From Chloroflexota bacterium (GTDB lineage: Bacteria; Chloroflexota; Limnocylindria; Limnocylindrales; CSP1-4), in NCBI GenBank assembly GCA_021812735.1, contig JAKAMV010000095.1, positions 1 through 18,601 of the forward strand: 18,601 bases of DNA, read 5' to 3'. Each line of letters begins with the position of its first letter. The first letter of the stretch is position 1. Shown piece after piece: positions 1 through 8,400 of the stretch. The notes beneath the pieces are model-generated. The model worked only from the letters and a program-made list of their open reading frames with translations, was not told the DNA's origin and ran no database searches. Position numbers and translations under genes: made by a program.

Positions 1-2
1 AG

Positions 3-1283
3 TTCTGGCACCGCAACAACGTGCTGCTGCTGCTCAGCCTGATCCTGCTGGTGGCGGTGCTCGCGCTCAAGCTCACGGCCGGCCGCTACTGGCTGCCCTA
101 CGCGCTGCCGCTGAGCGCCCTGGGCATGCTCGTCACCGTCCTGCTCGACGGCGGGGCGGCCCTCGTGCTCACCTCGCTGCTGGCCATCCTGGCGGCCGCC
201 GTCAACGGCGGCGGCTACGGCGGCGGCCTCGAGCTCGCGGCCTACATGCTGCTGGGCGGCATCGCGGGCATGGTGGCGGTCCGGCGCGGCGACCGCCTGT
301 CCGTGTTCGTCCGGGCGGGCGCGGCCGTGTTCGTCGTCCAGTCGGTGGTCATCGTGACCTTCGCGCTCCTGGGCCGCCAGGACGTGCGGGGCGTGCTGGA
401 GCTGATCGGCGCGTCCGCGGTCTCGGCCGGTGGCGCCGCCGTGGCGACGGCGGGCTCGGTGGCCGTGGTCGGCTCCGTCTTCGGCATTCTGACGGTGTTC
501 CAGCTGCTCGAGCTCGCGAACCCGAGCGCGCCCCTCCTGCGGCGGCTGCTGGTGGAGACGCCCGGCACCTACCACCACAGCCTGATGGTGGGCAACCTGG
601 CGGAGCGGGCCGCCGAGGCGATCGGCGCCGACCCGCTGGTCGCCCGCGTCGCCGCCTACTACCACGACGTCGGCAAGCTCGCCAACCCGGCTGCGTTCAT
701 CGAGAACCAGGCGGGCGGCGAGAACATCCACGATGAGCTCGACCCCGAGCAGTCGGCGTCGCTCCTCAAGAGCCACGTCTCGGCGGGCATCGACATCGCC
801 TACGGCGCGGGCCTGCCCAAGCAGCTGATCGCGTTCATCCCGCAGCACCACGGGACGGGCGTGATGTCGTACTTCTACGCTCGGGCGAAGGAGCTGGCGG
901 CAGCCCCGTACGGCGGCCTCGACACGCCCGAGGGGCGCAGGGCGGCCGACGCGGTGGACGTCCGCAAGTTCCGGCACGGCGGGCCCAAGCCGCAGTCGCG
1001 GGAGGCGGCGATCATCATGCTGGCGGACTCCGTGGAGGCGTCCGTCCGCTCGCTCTCGTCGCGCGACGAGACGGCCATCCGCGCCATGGTGGCGCGCATC
1101 TTCGAGGAGCGGATCGGCGACGACCAGTTCGACGAGTGCGACCTGACGCTGCGCGACCTCGAGCGGATCCGCGACGCGTTCGTCGGCCAGCTGCTCGGGA
1201 TGTACCACCAGCGGATCGCCTACCCGCAGAACAAGGTGGTGGAGCTGGAGTCGCGCCGGGCGGCCTCGGGCGAGGACGACTAG
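3..1283 (+). CDS. pgpH: PgpH-like 7TM-HD cyclic-di-AMP phosphodiesterase (5' truncated)
   Basis: The reading frame is open from the left edge, so the start and the expected extracellular domain lie outside the window. What is visible is the transmembrane block, several hydrophobic helices over about the first 165 residues, followed by a cytoplasmic HD domain of the HDIG type. Counting from the GTG at 21, metal-binding residues include the HH pair 185-186 in TYHHS, H215-D216 in YYHDVGK, and H276-H277 in QHHGTG. This layout matches the 7TM receptor-HD family, whose characterised member PgpH hydrolyses cyclic di-AMP to pApA. The substrate here is inferred from the family. In many bacteria this gene is followed directly by ybeY; here a protease and def intervene. 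The GTG at 21 is internal and is unlikely to be the real start. Confidence 0.88.
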   Translation, partial: FWHRNNVLLLLSLILLVAVLALKLTAGRYWLPYALPLSALGMLVTVLLDGGAALVLTSLLAILAAAVNGGGYGGGLELAAYMLLGGIAGMVAVRRGDRLSVFVRAGAAVFVVQSVVIVTFALLGRQDVRGVLELIGASAVSAGGAAVATAGSVAVVGSVFGILTVFQLLELANPSAPLLRRLLVETPGTYHHSLMVGNLAERAAEAIGADPLVARVAAYYHDVGKLANPAAFIENQAGGENIHDELDPEQSASLLKSHVSAGIDIAYGAGLPKQLIAFIPQHHGTGVMSYFYARAKELAAAPYGGLDTPEGRRAADAVDVRKFRHGGPKPQSREAAIIMLADSVEASVRSLSSRDETAIRAMVARIFEERIGDDQFDECDLTLRDLERIRDAFVGQLLGMYHQRIAYPQNKVVELESRRAASGEDD

Positions 1284-1447
1284 CCGCTCTCGCGTGCGCT
1301 CGGCGCCTGAGTGCCGCGCGGTGACGTCAGACACCGTCTGGGAGGCGGCCCCATTGACCGCGCGGCCGCGCACCCCCACCATGCATGCCACGGCGCTCGG
1401 CCCGGACTGTGCCGTGTCCCCAATCCCGGATCTGAGGCGACGTGGCG

Positions 1448-3274
1448 ATGCACTCGGTGGTTCGTCGGTTCGTGGCGGTCGCGGCCGCCATGCTGGTGCT
1501 GTCCGGTCTGGTCATGCCCACGGCGATCGCCGCCGGCACGGCATGGAGCCACCGCGACGCCCGGGTGTGCGCCCAGGGCACGGCCGACACCGCGGCCTGC
1601 GCGAGCATCGCCCGGACGCTCTACCAGAACGGCGTCGAGTTCCACGCGGCGTCGGCGCGCGACCTGGGCGAGGCGGCCAGGCCCGCGGCGTCGGTCTCGT
1701 ACTCGGCGACCGGCATCCGCACCGCCTACGGGATCACCGGCTCGGGCGACCCGTCCCGCGTGATCGCCATCGTCGACGCCTACGACGACGCCAACGCGTA
1801 TGCCCACCTGTCCACGTACCGCAGCACCATGGGGCTGCCGGCGATCAGCAGCTGCTCGCTGTCAACCCTGGCGGGGCTGACCAGCTCGTCATCGAGCCCC
1901 TGCTTCGCCAAGGTGAACCAGACGGGCGGCACGTCGCTGCCGTCGCCGAACTCGGGCTGGGCCAACGAGGAGGACCTCGACCTCCAGGCCGCGTCGGCGG
2001 TGTGCCCGATGTGCAGCATCGTGCTGTTCGAGGCCTCGAGCGCCTCGTTCGCGAACCTCGGCACCGCCGTCACCACCGCGTCGAACACCGCCCACGTGCT
2101 CGCGATCTCCAACAGCTACAGCTCCAGCGGCGACGCGCCGGGCACCAGCTACCCGGCCTGGGACAACGCGGCCAAGAATGGGATCGCGGTCATGGCCTCC
2201 ACCGGGGACGGCGGCTACGGCGTCGGGTTCCCGGCGTCGGCCACGTACGTGCTCGGCGTGGGGGGCACGAATGTGCAGGTTGACGCCAGCGGCGCCCGGA
2301 CCTCGGAGACGGCCTGGTCGGGCGCCGGCAGTGGCTGCTCCACGTACAACGCCGCGCCGTCGTGGCAGGTCATCGCGGGCAGCCCGTGCGGCTCGATGAA
2401 GGCGATCGCGGACCTGTCCGCCGACGCCGACCCGAACTCGGGGCTGCAGGTCTACACGACGTACAACGGCAGCACCGGCTGGTACATCTTCGGCGGCACC
2501 AGCCTCTCGTCGCCGCTCATTGGCGCCCTGTACGCGATGCAGGGCGGCTACGGCGCCGCCACGCTCGCGAGCCAGTACGCCTGGGCTGCCACCACGCCGT
2601 ACTACGACGTGACCTCCGGCTCGAACGGGTCCTGCGGCACCTCGCTGTGCAACGCGGGCATCGGCTGGGACGGGCCCACCGGGCGCGGCAGCATCTCGCT
2701 CGTCCCCGTGTCGCAGACGCTGACGTCCATCTCGGTCTCGCCGGCCAGCGCCTCGGTCGTGGTCAGCGGCAGCCAGCAGTTCTCGGCGACGGCGCTCGAC
2801 CAGAACGGCAACCCGATGGCGACGCAGCCCTCGTTCAGCTGGTCAGTGGACGGCGGCGGGACGATCTCCTCGAGCGGCCTGTTCACGGCGGGCAGCACGG
2901 CCGGCACCTTCACGGTCACCGCGTCCAGCGGCAGCGTCTCCGGCACGGCGAGTGTGTCGGTGACGGTGTCGGCCGCCGACTTCTCGCTGTCCGCCAGCCC
3001 GACCTCGCAGTCCGTGCGGCGCGGCGGCTCGGCGAGCTACTCGATCGCGATCGCCCGGTCGAACGGCTTCGCCGCCAGCGTGTCGTTCAGCCTGACCGGG
3101 GCGCCGTCGGGCGCCAGGATCAGCTGGACGAACAACCCGACGACGGGCAGCGGCGCATCGGTGACGGTCTCGACGGCACGGTCCACCTCGGTCAAGTCCT
3201 ACACGCTGACGATCACCGGCACCAGCGGCAGCCTCAGCCACTCGACGAGCGTGACCCTCAACGTCACCAAGTAG
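1448..3274 (+). CDS. Secreted sedolisin-like (S53) serine-carboxyl peptidase with C-terminal Ig-like domains
   Basis: The protein opens with a signal peptide: VVRR, a hydrophobic stretch, then a cleavage-like AIAAG site near residue 31. A catalytic domain follows, about residues 80-425. Numbered from the alternative GTG at 1442, the S53 residues are visible: E176 and D180 in NEEDLD, oxyanion D256 in STGDGG, and nucleophile S354 in GGTSLSSP. A calcium-site-like tail WDGPTGRGS lies near 420. Two beta-sandwich modules follow: a BIG2-like one (about 428-510) and a second Ig-like one (about 512-610), both rich in Ser, Thr and Gly. Characterised sedolisins are acid endopeptidases. The long activation propeptide of classical members is missing, which is common in this bacterial subgroup. 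GAGG at 1434-1437 could serve ATG 1448 (10-base spacing) or GTG 1442 (4-base spacing); I prefer the ATG. It probably degrades extracellular protein. Confidence 0.9.
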   Translation: MHSVVRRFVAVAAAMLVLSGLVMPTAIAAGTAWSHRDARVCAQGTADTAACASIARTLYQNGVEFHAASARDLGEAARPAASVSYSATGIRTAYGITGSGDPSRVIAIVDAYDDANAYAHLSTYRSTMGLPAISSCSLSTLAGLTSSSSSPCFAKVNQTGGTSLPSPNSGWANEEDLDLQAASAVCPMCSIVLFEASSASFANLGTAVTTASNTAHVLAISNSYSSSGDAPGTSYPAWDNAAKNGIAVMASTGDGGYGVGFPASATYVLGVGGTNVQVDASGARTSETAWSGAGSGCSTYNAAPSWQVIAGSPCGSMKAIADLSADADPNSGLQVYTTYNGSTGWYIFGGTSLSSPLIGALYAMQGGYGAATLASQYAWAATTPYYDVTSGSNGSCGTSLCNAGIGWDGPTGRGSISLVPVSQTLTSISVSPASASVVVSGSQQFSATALDQNGNPMATQPSFSWSVDGGGTISSSGLFTAGSTAGTFTVTASSGSVSGTASVSVTVSAADFSLSASPTSQSVRRGGSASYSIAIARSNGFAASVSFSLTGAPSGARISWTNNPTTGSGASVTVSTARSTSVKSYTLTITGTSGSLSHSTSVTLNVTK

Positions 3275-3297
3275 CGCAGCCGAGCGCACGCCCCGCA

Positions 3298-3325
3298 CCG
3301 GCCGTCGCCTTCAGGCGGCGGCCGG
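3298..3325. terminator. Hairpin between convergent genes, likely bidirectional terminator
   Basis: A 12-base arm (3298-3309) pairs with 3314-3325 around a TTCA loop; one of the 12 pairs is a T-G wobble. It lies 23 bases after the protease stop and 17 bases beyond the stop of def, which is read from the other strand. No T-run follows, so it is not a classic intrinsic terminator, but its position between converging genes supports transcript-end formation. Confidence 0.6.
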
Positions 3326-3342
3326 ACTGCGTCTCGGCACGG

Positions 3343-3846
3343 CTATGCCTCCCCGTCCTCCTCGTGGAGCCGCTCGTCCAGCTCCTCCTCGGAGAGGACC
3401 TCCGCACCCTCGGGCAGCGCGTCGATGTACAGCTCGCCGTGGAGGTGGTCGAACTCGTGCTGGATCGCGCGCGCCAGGTAGCCGTGGCCGCTGACGGTGA
3501 CCCGCCGCCCGTGGCGGTCCTGCCCAGTCATCACGGCATGCTCGGCACGCCAGCGCCAGGCGCGATAGCCGGGGACGGACAGGCAGCCCTCCCAGGCGCC
3601 CTCCTCGCCCGACAGGTGGACGATCTCCGGATTGGCCACCTCGTGCAGCCCGTCGTCCACGCGGATGACGCACAGCGCCAGGTCGAGGCCGACCTGCTGG
3701 GCGGCCAGCCCGACCCCCGGCGCGGCGTCCATCGTCTCGACCATGTCGTCGATGAGCTGCCCGAGCTCGCGGTCGAACTTGACGACGGGCCGCCCGGGGA
3801 GGCGCAGGCGCGGGTCGCCGAGGGTCACGATGGGTCGGAGGGCCAT
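3343..3846 (-). CDS. def: Peptide deformylase
   Basis: This 167-residue protein removes the formyl group from the N-terminal methionine of nascent proteins at the ribosome exit, using a bound metal. All three family motifs are present in order: GVGLAAQ (44-50), EGCLS with metal ligand C88 (86-90), and HEFDH with H130, catalytic E131 and H134 (130-134). The length is normal for a bacterial type I enzyme. The chosen start is the ATG at 3846, giving the typical MALRPIV opening; the open frame continues upstream but reads antisense to ybeY. No convincing Shine-Dalgarno precedes the ATG. The gene is divergent from ybeY with 60 bases between, and convergent with the protease. The partner gene fmt, often adjacent to def, is not in the window. 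Confidence 0.95.
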   Translation of the reverse strand: MALRPIVTLGDPRLRLPGRPVVKFDRELGQLIDDMVETMDAAPGVGLAAQQVGLDLALCVIRVDDGLHEVANPEIVHLSGEEGAWEGCLSVPGYRAWRWRAEHAVMTGQDRHGRRVTVSGHGYLARAIQHEFDHLHGELYIDALPEGAEVLSEEELDERLHEEDGEA

Positions 3847-3906
3847 GGCCCGATGGTAGCGCGGGGCGCGGCGCGGACGGCTGCCTGCCCGCGCTACCGT
3901 GTGGCC

Positions 3907-4458
3907 GTGAGCACGCACTACCTGTCCAGTTGGCGGATCGACGTCGAGTGGCGCGAGGACGTGCCGCGCCTGCTGCCCGGCGCCGCGCTCGCTCGAGTCG
4001 TGGCCGCCGCGCTGGACGCGGCCGGGGCGCCGCGCACGGCCTCGATCGGCCTGATCCTGTCCGACGACGCCGAGCTGGGCGAGCTCAACGCCGCGCACAT
4101 GGGCAAGGACGGCCCAACCGATGTGCTGTCGTTCCCGCTGCTCGTGCCGTCCGCCTACCCCGACCATCCCGGCAAGGGCCTGGACGCCGCGCCGGCGCCC
4201 ACCGTCGCCGCTCCCGACGGCTTCGCCCTGCCGCCCGGCGCCCGCCCGCACCTGGGCGACATCGTGGTGTCGGTCCAGCGGGCGGTCGACCAGGCCGAGG
4301 CCGGCCGTGGCGGCCAGTCCGGCGACGTGCGCTGGGACGCCCGCGACGAGCTGCGGCTGCTGGTCACCCACGGCGCGCTGCACGTGTGCGGCTGGGACCA
4401 CGCCGACCCGGTCGAGGAGGCGGCGATGCGCGCCCTGGAACGCCGCCTCCTGGGCTGA
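3907..4458 (+). CDS. ybeY: Endoribonuclease YbeY, 16S rRNA maturation factor
   Basis: A 183-residue protein of the UPF0054 family, a zinc-dependent endoribonuclease involved in 16S rRNA 3'-end maturation and ribosome quality control. The zinc motif is complete: H155, H159 and H165 in HGALHVCGWDH. The conserved TDVLSFP segment is at 71-77 and LGDIVVS at 116-122. Between them lies an unusually long Pro/Ala-rich insert of about 38 residues. The position of the conserved arginine of the E. coli enzyme (LNxxYRGKD) is methionine here (AAHMGKD), as in actinobacterial relatives. I start it at GTG 3907; an in-frame GTG at 3901 is the alternative. It is transcribed away from def and toward pth, 267 bases upstream of the pth start. 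Confidence 0.93.
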   Translation: MSTHYLSSWRIDVEWREDVPRLLPGAALARVVAAALDAAGAPRTASIGLILSDDAELGELNAAHMGKDGPTDVLSFPLLVPSAYPDHPGKGLDAAPAPTVAAPDGFALPPGARPHLGDIVVSVQRAVDQAEAGRGGQSGDVRWDARDELRLLVTHGALHVCGWDHADPVEEAAMRALERRLLG

Positions 4459-4725
4459 ACCGCCCGCCGGGCGTCAGCCGCCGCCCGCGGGGGACTCGCC
4501 GCGGGGCCAGGAGCACGTCCCCGGACGCAGGGCCGCGAGACGGGCGAGCGGCGACCCCAGGGGCCGTCCGCGCCCACGGCAGACATGGCCCGATCGCTCA
4601 GGCCGCCGCTCGCAGGCAGTCGCGCCGAGGGCGGTTCGCGCCCGGGCGGTACCATGGCGCGACAGCCCCGCCGGACGCCGGTCCCGGGGCCATTCGCCGT
4701 GCTTCTAGGGAGAACGCGCCGCATC
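4459..4725 (+). other. Intergenic region between ybeY and pth
   Basis: I see no convincing gene in these 267 bases. Just after the ybeY stop is a small hairpin with 5-base arms (4461-4465 and 4469-4473). A stronger bulged stem lies at 4665-4690: GCCCCG pairs with CGGGGC, with CCGG pairing CCGG inside. A purine-rich AGGGAGA at 4707-4713 is the nearest ribosome-binding-like sequence to the pth GTG, though 12 bases away. An in-frame ATG at 4654 could extend pth by 24 residues. No tRNA or known small-RNA signature was recognised. Confidence 0.4.
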
Positions 4726-5445
4726 GTGAAGCTCGTCGTGGGCCTGGGGAATCCGGGCGGCCAGTACCTGGAGACGCGCCACAACGTCGGCTGGATGGTG
4801 CTCGACCGGATCGCCGACCGCGCCGGCCGGGCCGGCCGCGGGCGCCAGCGCGATGCGAGCGAGGTGCTCGAGCTGCGCTGGAAGGGCATGGACCTGATCC
4901 TCGCCAAGCCGCTCACCTACATGAACGACTCGGGCATCGCGGTGCGCAAGCTGATGGCCCGCAGCCACGTGCCGCTGGCCGACGTGCTGGTGGTGGCCGA
5001 CGACTTCGCGCTGCCGTTCGGCAAGCTCCGCTTCCGCGAGGCCGGCAGCCACGGCGGGCACAACGGGCTGCGCTCGATCATCGACGAGATGGGCTCCGAG
5101 AAGTTCAGCCGACTGCGCGTGGGGATCGGGGAGCCGGGGCGGGGCGCGATCGACCACGTGCTCTCGCGGTTCGCTGCCGATGAGCGCGCCTGCCTGCCCA
5201 TCCTGCTCGATGCCGCCGCCGAGGCCGTGGAGGCGTGGGCGCGGGAGGGCACGAGCAAGGCCGCGAACCGCTTCAACGCCTTCGACCTGCAGTGCAGCCC
5301 AGGCGCTGCCGACAGCAGCCCGGCCGCGCCGGCCCCCGGCGAGCCGGGCGGCCCGGCCGACGAGCGAGGCGTCCGCCGCACCAAGACCGGCTGGCGCCGA
5401 ATCCTGCCGGGCGACCGCGAGCCGAGCACGGGCGGGCGCCCGTGA
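4726..5445 (+). CDS. pth: Peptidyl-tRNA hydrolase
   Basis: The enzyme cleaves peptidyl-tRNA released by ribosome drop-off, recycling tRNA. Family residues are all visible: N9 in GLGNPG, catalytic H19 in RHNVG, N67 in TYMNDSG, D92 in ADDFALPFGK and N113 in GGHNGLRS. The conserved core ends near FNAF (about residue 188). A further 50 or so residues follow, rich in Pro, Ala and Gly and ending in a basic stretch (RRTKTGWRR), so at 239 residues it is longer than usual. GTG 4726 gives the family-typical VKLVVGLGNPG opening. The stop codon overlaps the mfd start in GTGA, implying translational coupling; pth next to mfd is a familiar bacterial arrangement. Confidence 0.95.
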   Translation: MKLVVGLGNPGGQYLETRHNVGWMVLDRIADRAGRAGRGRQRDASEVLELRWKGMDLILAKPLTYMNDSGIAVRKLMARSHVPLADVLVVADDFALPFGKLRFREAGSHGGHNGLRSIIDEMGSEKFSRLRVGIGEPGRGAIDHVLSRFAADERACLPILLDAAAEAVEAWAREGTSKAANRFNAFDLQCSPGAADSSPAAPAPGEPGGPADERGVRRTKTGWRRILPGDREPSTGGRP

Positions 5446-8400
5446 CCAACCCCTATCGCGGCCGGTCGACGCGCGAGCGCAAGCTCGCCGAGAAGGTGGC
5501 CCGCGAGTGGGCCGGGCGCCGGGCCGCCGCTGAGGCGGCAGACCGCGAGGTGGACCTCGACCGTGCGTCGGCCGAGGCAGAGGTGGCGCTGCTCGACCCC
5601 GCCGCCAGGGCGGCCGGCGGACCGGCGTCGCGGCGTCGCCCAGCCCGAGCCGTGACGCGGACGGGGCCGACAGCCGCCGCGAGGGGCGCCGGCCGACGCC
5701 TGCCCGACCTGTCGGTCCTGCCGCGCCTGCTCCACGACACGGGCTCCTTCGCTTCGCTCAAGGGGCGGCTGGGCGCGGGCGCAGCGCCCGGCATCCACGG
5801 GCGGCACGTCGGGCTGACGTCGGTGCCGCACGGGGCAAAGTCGTACCTCGCTGCGGCCCTTGCCCTCGCCGATGGCGGCGAGCGGATCTGCTGGATCGCC
5901 CGCGACGCCGAGATCGGCGACCGCGTGGCCGACGAGCTGGGCGCGTGGCTGGGCGACGCCTCGGCCGTGGCCGTGCTGGAGCCTCGCACCGCGCTCGCCT
6001 ACGAGCGCTCGGAGCTGGTCCCCGACGAGACCGCGGCGCGGGTGGCGGCGCTGGCCGCGTGGCGCAGCGGCCGGGCGAGGGTCATGGTCGCCAGCGTTCA
6101 GGCGCTGGTCCAGGCGACGATCGCGCCCGACGACCTTCCGGAGCGTACGCGGGTGCTCAAGCCCGGCGTCCGCGTCGGCCACGACGCGCTGCTCGCCGAG
6201 CTGTTCGATCTCGGCTATGTGCCGGTCCTCGAGGTGGCGGGCCGCGGCGAGTTCGCCCGACGCGGCGGGATCGTGGACGTGTTCCCGCCGTCCGCCGAGC
6301 TGCCGGTGCGGATCGAGCTGTTCGGCGACGAGATCGACTCGATGCGGTCGTTCGACCCGACCGACCAGCGGAGCGTGGGCGAGGCCCGCGCGGTGGCGCT
6401 GCTCCCCGCGACCGAGCTGCTCCTGCCCAAGGGAGGGCCCGATGAGCTGCGGTCGCGGCTCGGCAAGCTCGCGAAGGGGATGCCGGAGCGCCTGGCGCTT
6501 GACCTCGCCAGGTTCGCCGGCCAGGGCCTCAGCGAGGGCGCCGGGGCGATACCGGCCGGGCGCGCGCTCCAGGCGGGCGACGCGGCCGAGGTGTGGGCGC
6601 GCCTCGTGGCGCCGGCCACGGCGCTCGACCACCTCGACCCGACCACCCTGCTCGTCCTCGACGAGCCGGGTGACCTCGCGGACGCGGCCGACTTCCTGTG
6701 GCGCCAGGCCGATGAGCGGCACCGGGAGCTGACCGAGCAGGGCGAGCTGCCGCGTGACTGGCCGCCGGCCTACATGCCGCCCCGCGAGTGGAGGTCGAGG
6801 CTGCACGGCGCCCGCACGCTCGAGCTCACCTGGCAGTCGGAGGCGTCCGAGGCCGAGGGCATGGCCTACGCGTCGCGGGGCCTCACGAGCGGCGACCTGT
6901 TCGGCTGGCGCGAGCCGGTGCTGCCGCCGGGCCGCACGGAGCGCCTGATGGACGGCGTGGAGCACTGGGTCGCGGAGGGCGCGCGGGTGGTGCTCGCGTC
7001 CGACCAGGCGCCGCGCCTCGCTGAGCTGCTCGGCGAGGCCGGCCACGCGGTCGGCATCGTCTCGCGCGTCTCGGCCGCCCCGCCGCCGGGCGCGATCGCC
7101 CTCGTCGAGCGCAGCCTCAACGGCGGCTTCGTGGGCGGGCCAGACGGGCTCGCCGTGGTCACGGACCGCGAGCTGTTCGGCTCGGTGCGCGTCCGCCGCC
7201 CCAAGGCGATGCGCCGCATCGTCCCGCGCGACATCCTCGAGCGCCTGACGCCAGGCGACCTGGTGGTCCACATCGACCACGGCATCGCGCGCTACGAGCA
7301 GATGCTCCGGCGCGGCGGATCGGGCGAGGAGCGCGACTACCTCGAGCTGTCGTTCGCGGCCGGCGACCGCATCTTCGTCCCGGTCGAGCAGATCAACCGC
7401 GTCTCGCGCTACTCGGGCGGCGAGAGCCCGGGGCTCTCCCGCCTCGGCGGCACCGACTGGCTGCGCACCAAGCAGCGGGTCCGCAAGGCGGTCACCGACC
7501 TCGCCGACGAGCTCCTGGCCCTGTACGCGAAGCGCGAGGCGGCCGAGGGGTTCGCCTACTCGCCCGACTCGCCCTGGCAGACGGAAATGGAGGCGTCGTT
7601 CCCGTACGAGGAGACGCCCGACCAGCTGCGCGCGGCGGTCGAGGTCAAGACCGACATGGAGACGCGGCGGCCGATGGACCGCCTGGTGGTGGGCGACGTG
7701 GGCTACGGCAAGACCGAGGTGGCGCTGCGGGCCGCGTTCAAGGCGACCCAGGACGGCAAGCAGGTGGCGGTGCTCGTTCCCACGACCGTGCTGGCGGGGC
7801 AGCACTTCACCACGTTCTCGCAGCGCTTCGCGGCCTTCCCGCTGGAGGTCAGGCTGCTGTCGCGGTTCGTGTCGGCGAGGGAGCAGGAGGCCGCCGTCGC
7901 GGGGCTGGCCGCGGGGACGGTCGACATCGTGATCGGCACGCACCGGCTGCTGTCCAAGGACGTCGCGTTCCGAGACCTCGGGCTGGTGGTGGTGGACGAG
8001 GAGCAGCGCTTCGGCGTGGCCGCCAAGGAGCGGCTCAAGCGCCTCCGGTCGTCAGTGGACGTGCTCACGCTGTCGGCCACGCCCATCCCGCGGACGCTCA
8101 ACCTGGCGCTCGCGGGCATCCGTGACCTGTCGGTCATCGAGACGCCGCCCGAGGACCGCCTGCCCATCCAGACGCGCGTCGCGGAGGCGTCGGCCGGGCT
8201 CGTCCGCGATGCGATCCTGCGCGAGCTGGACCGCGGCGGCCAGGTGTTCTACGTCCACAACCGGGTCGAGACGATCGAGGCGCAGGCTGACCAGCTGCGA
8301 CGGATGCTGCCCGGCGCGCGGATCGTGGTGGGCCACGGGCAGATGGCCGAGGGCGCGCTCGAGCGGGTCATGCTCGGCTTCGCCGGGGGCGAGGCGGACG

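Noticed and set aside
1354..1383. TTGACC followed about 18 bases later by ACCATG as a sigma-70-type promoter for the protease
   Set aside because: The -35-like element is good, but no convincing -10 element follows in this GC-rich stretch.
2362..3906. Long plus-strand open frame running into ybeY
   Set aside because: It overlaps the protease and lies antisense to def, both with clear family motifs. Only the part from 3907 shows YbeY conservation; the rest is an open frame caused by high GC.
4665..4690. Bulged hairpin upstream of pth as a riboswitch or structured RNA
   Set aside because: A single bulged stem with no recognisable conserved motif. High GC makes such stems frequent, and it would be coding if pth starts at ATG 4654.
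4917..7943. A 1008-codon minus-strand open frame opposite pth and mfd
   Set aside because: It has a low-complexity Arg/Ala/Gly/His composition and no motif, and lies fully antisense to strongly conserved genes. This is a GC-codon artefact.
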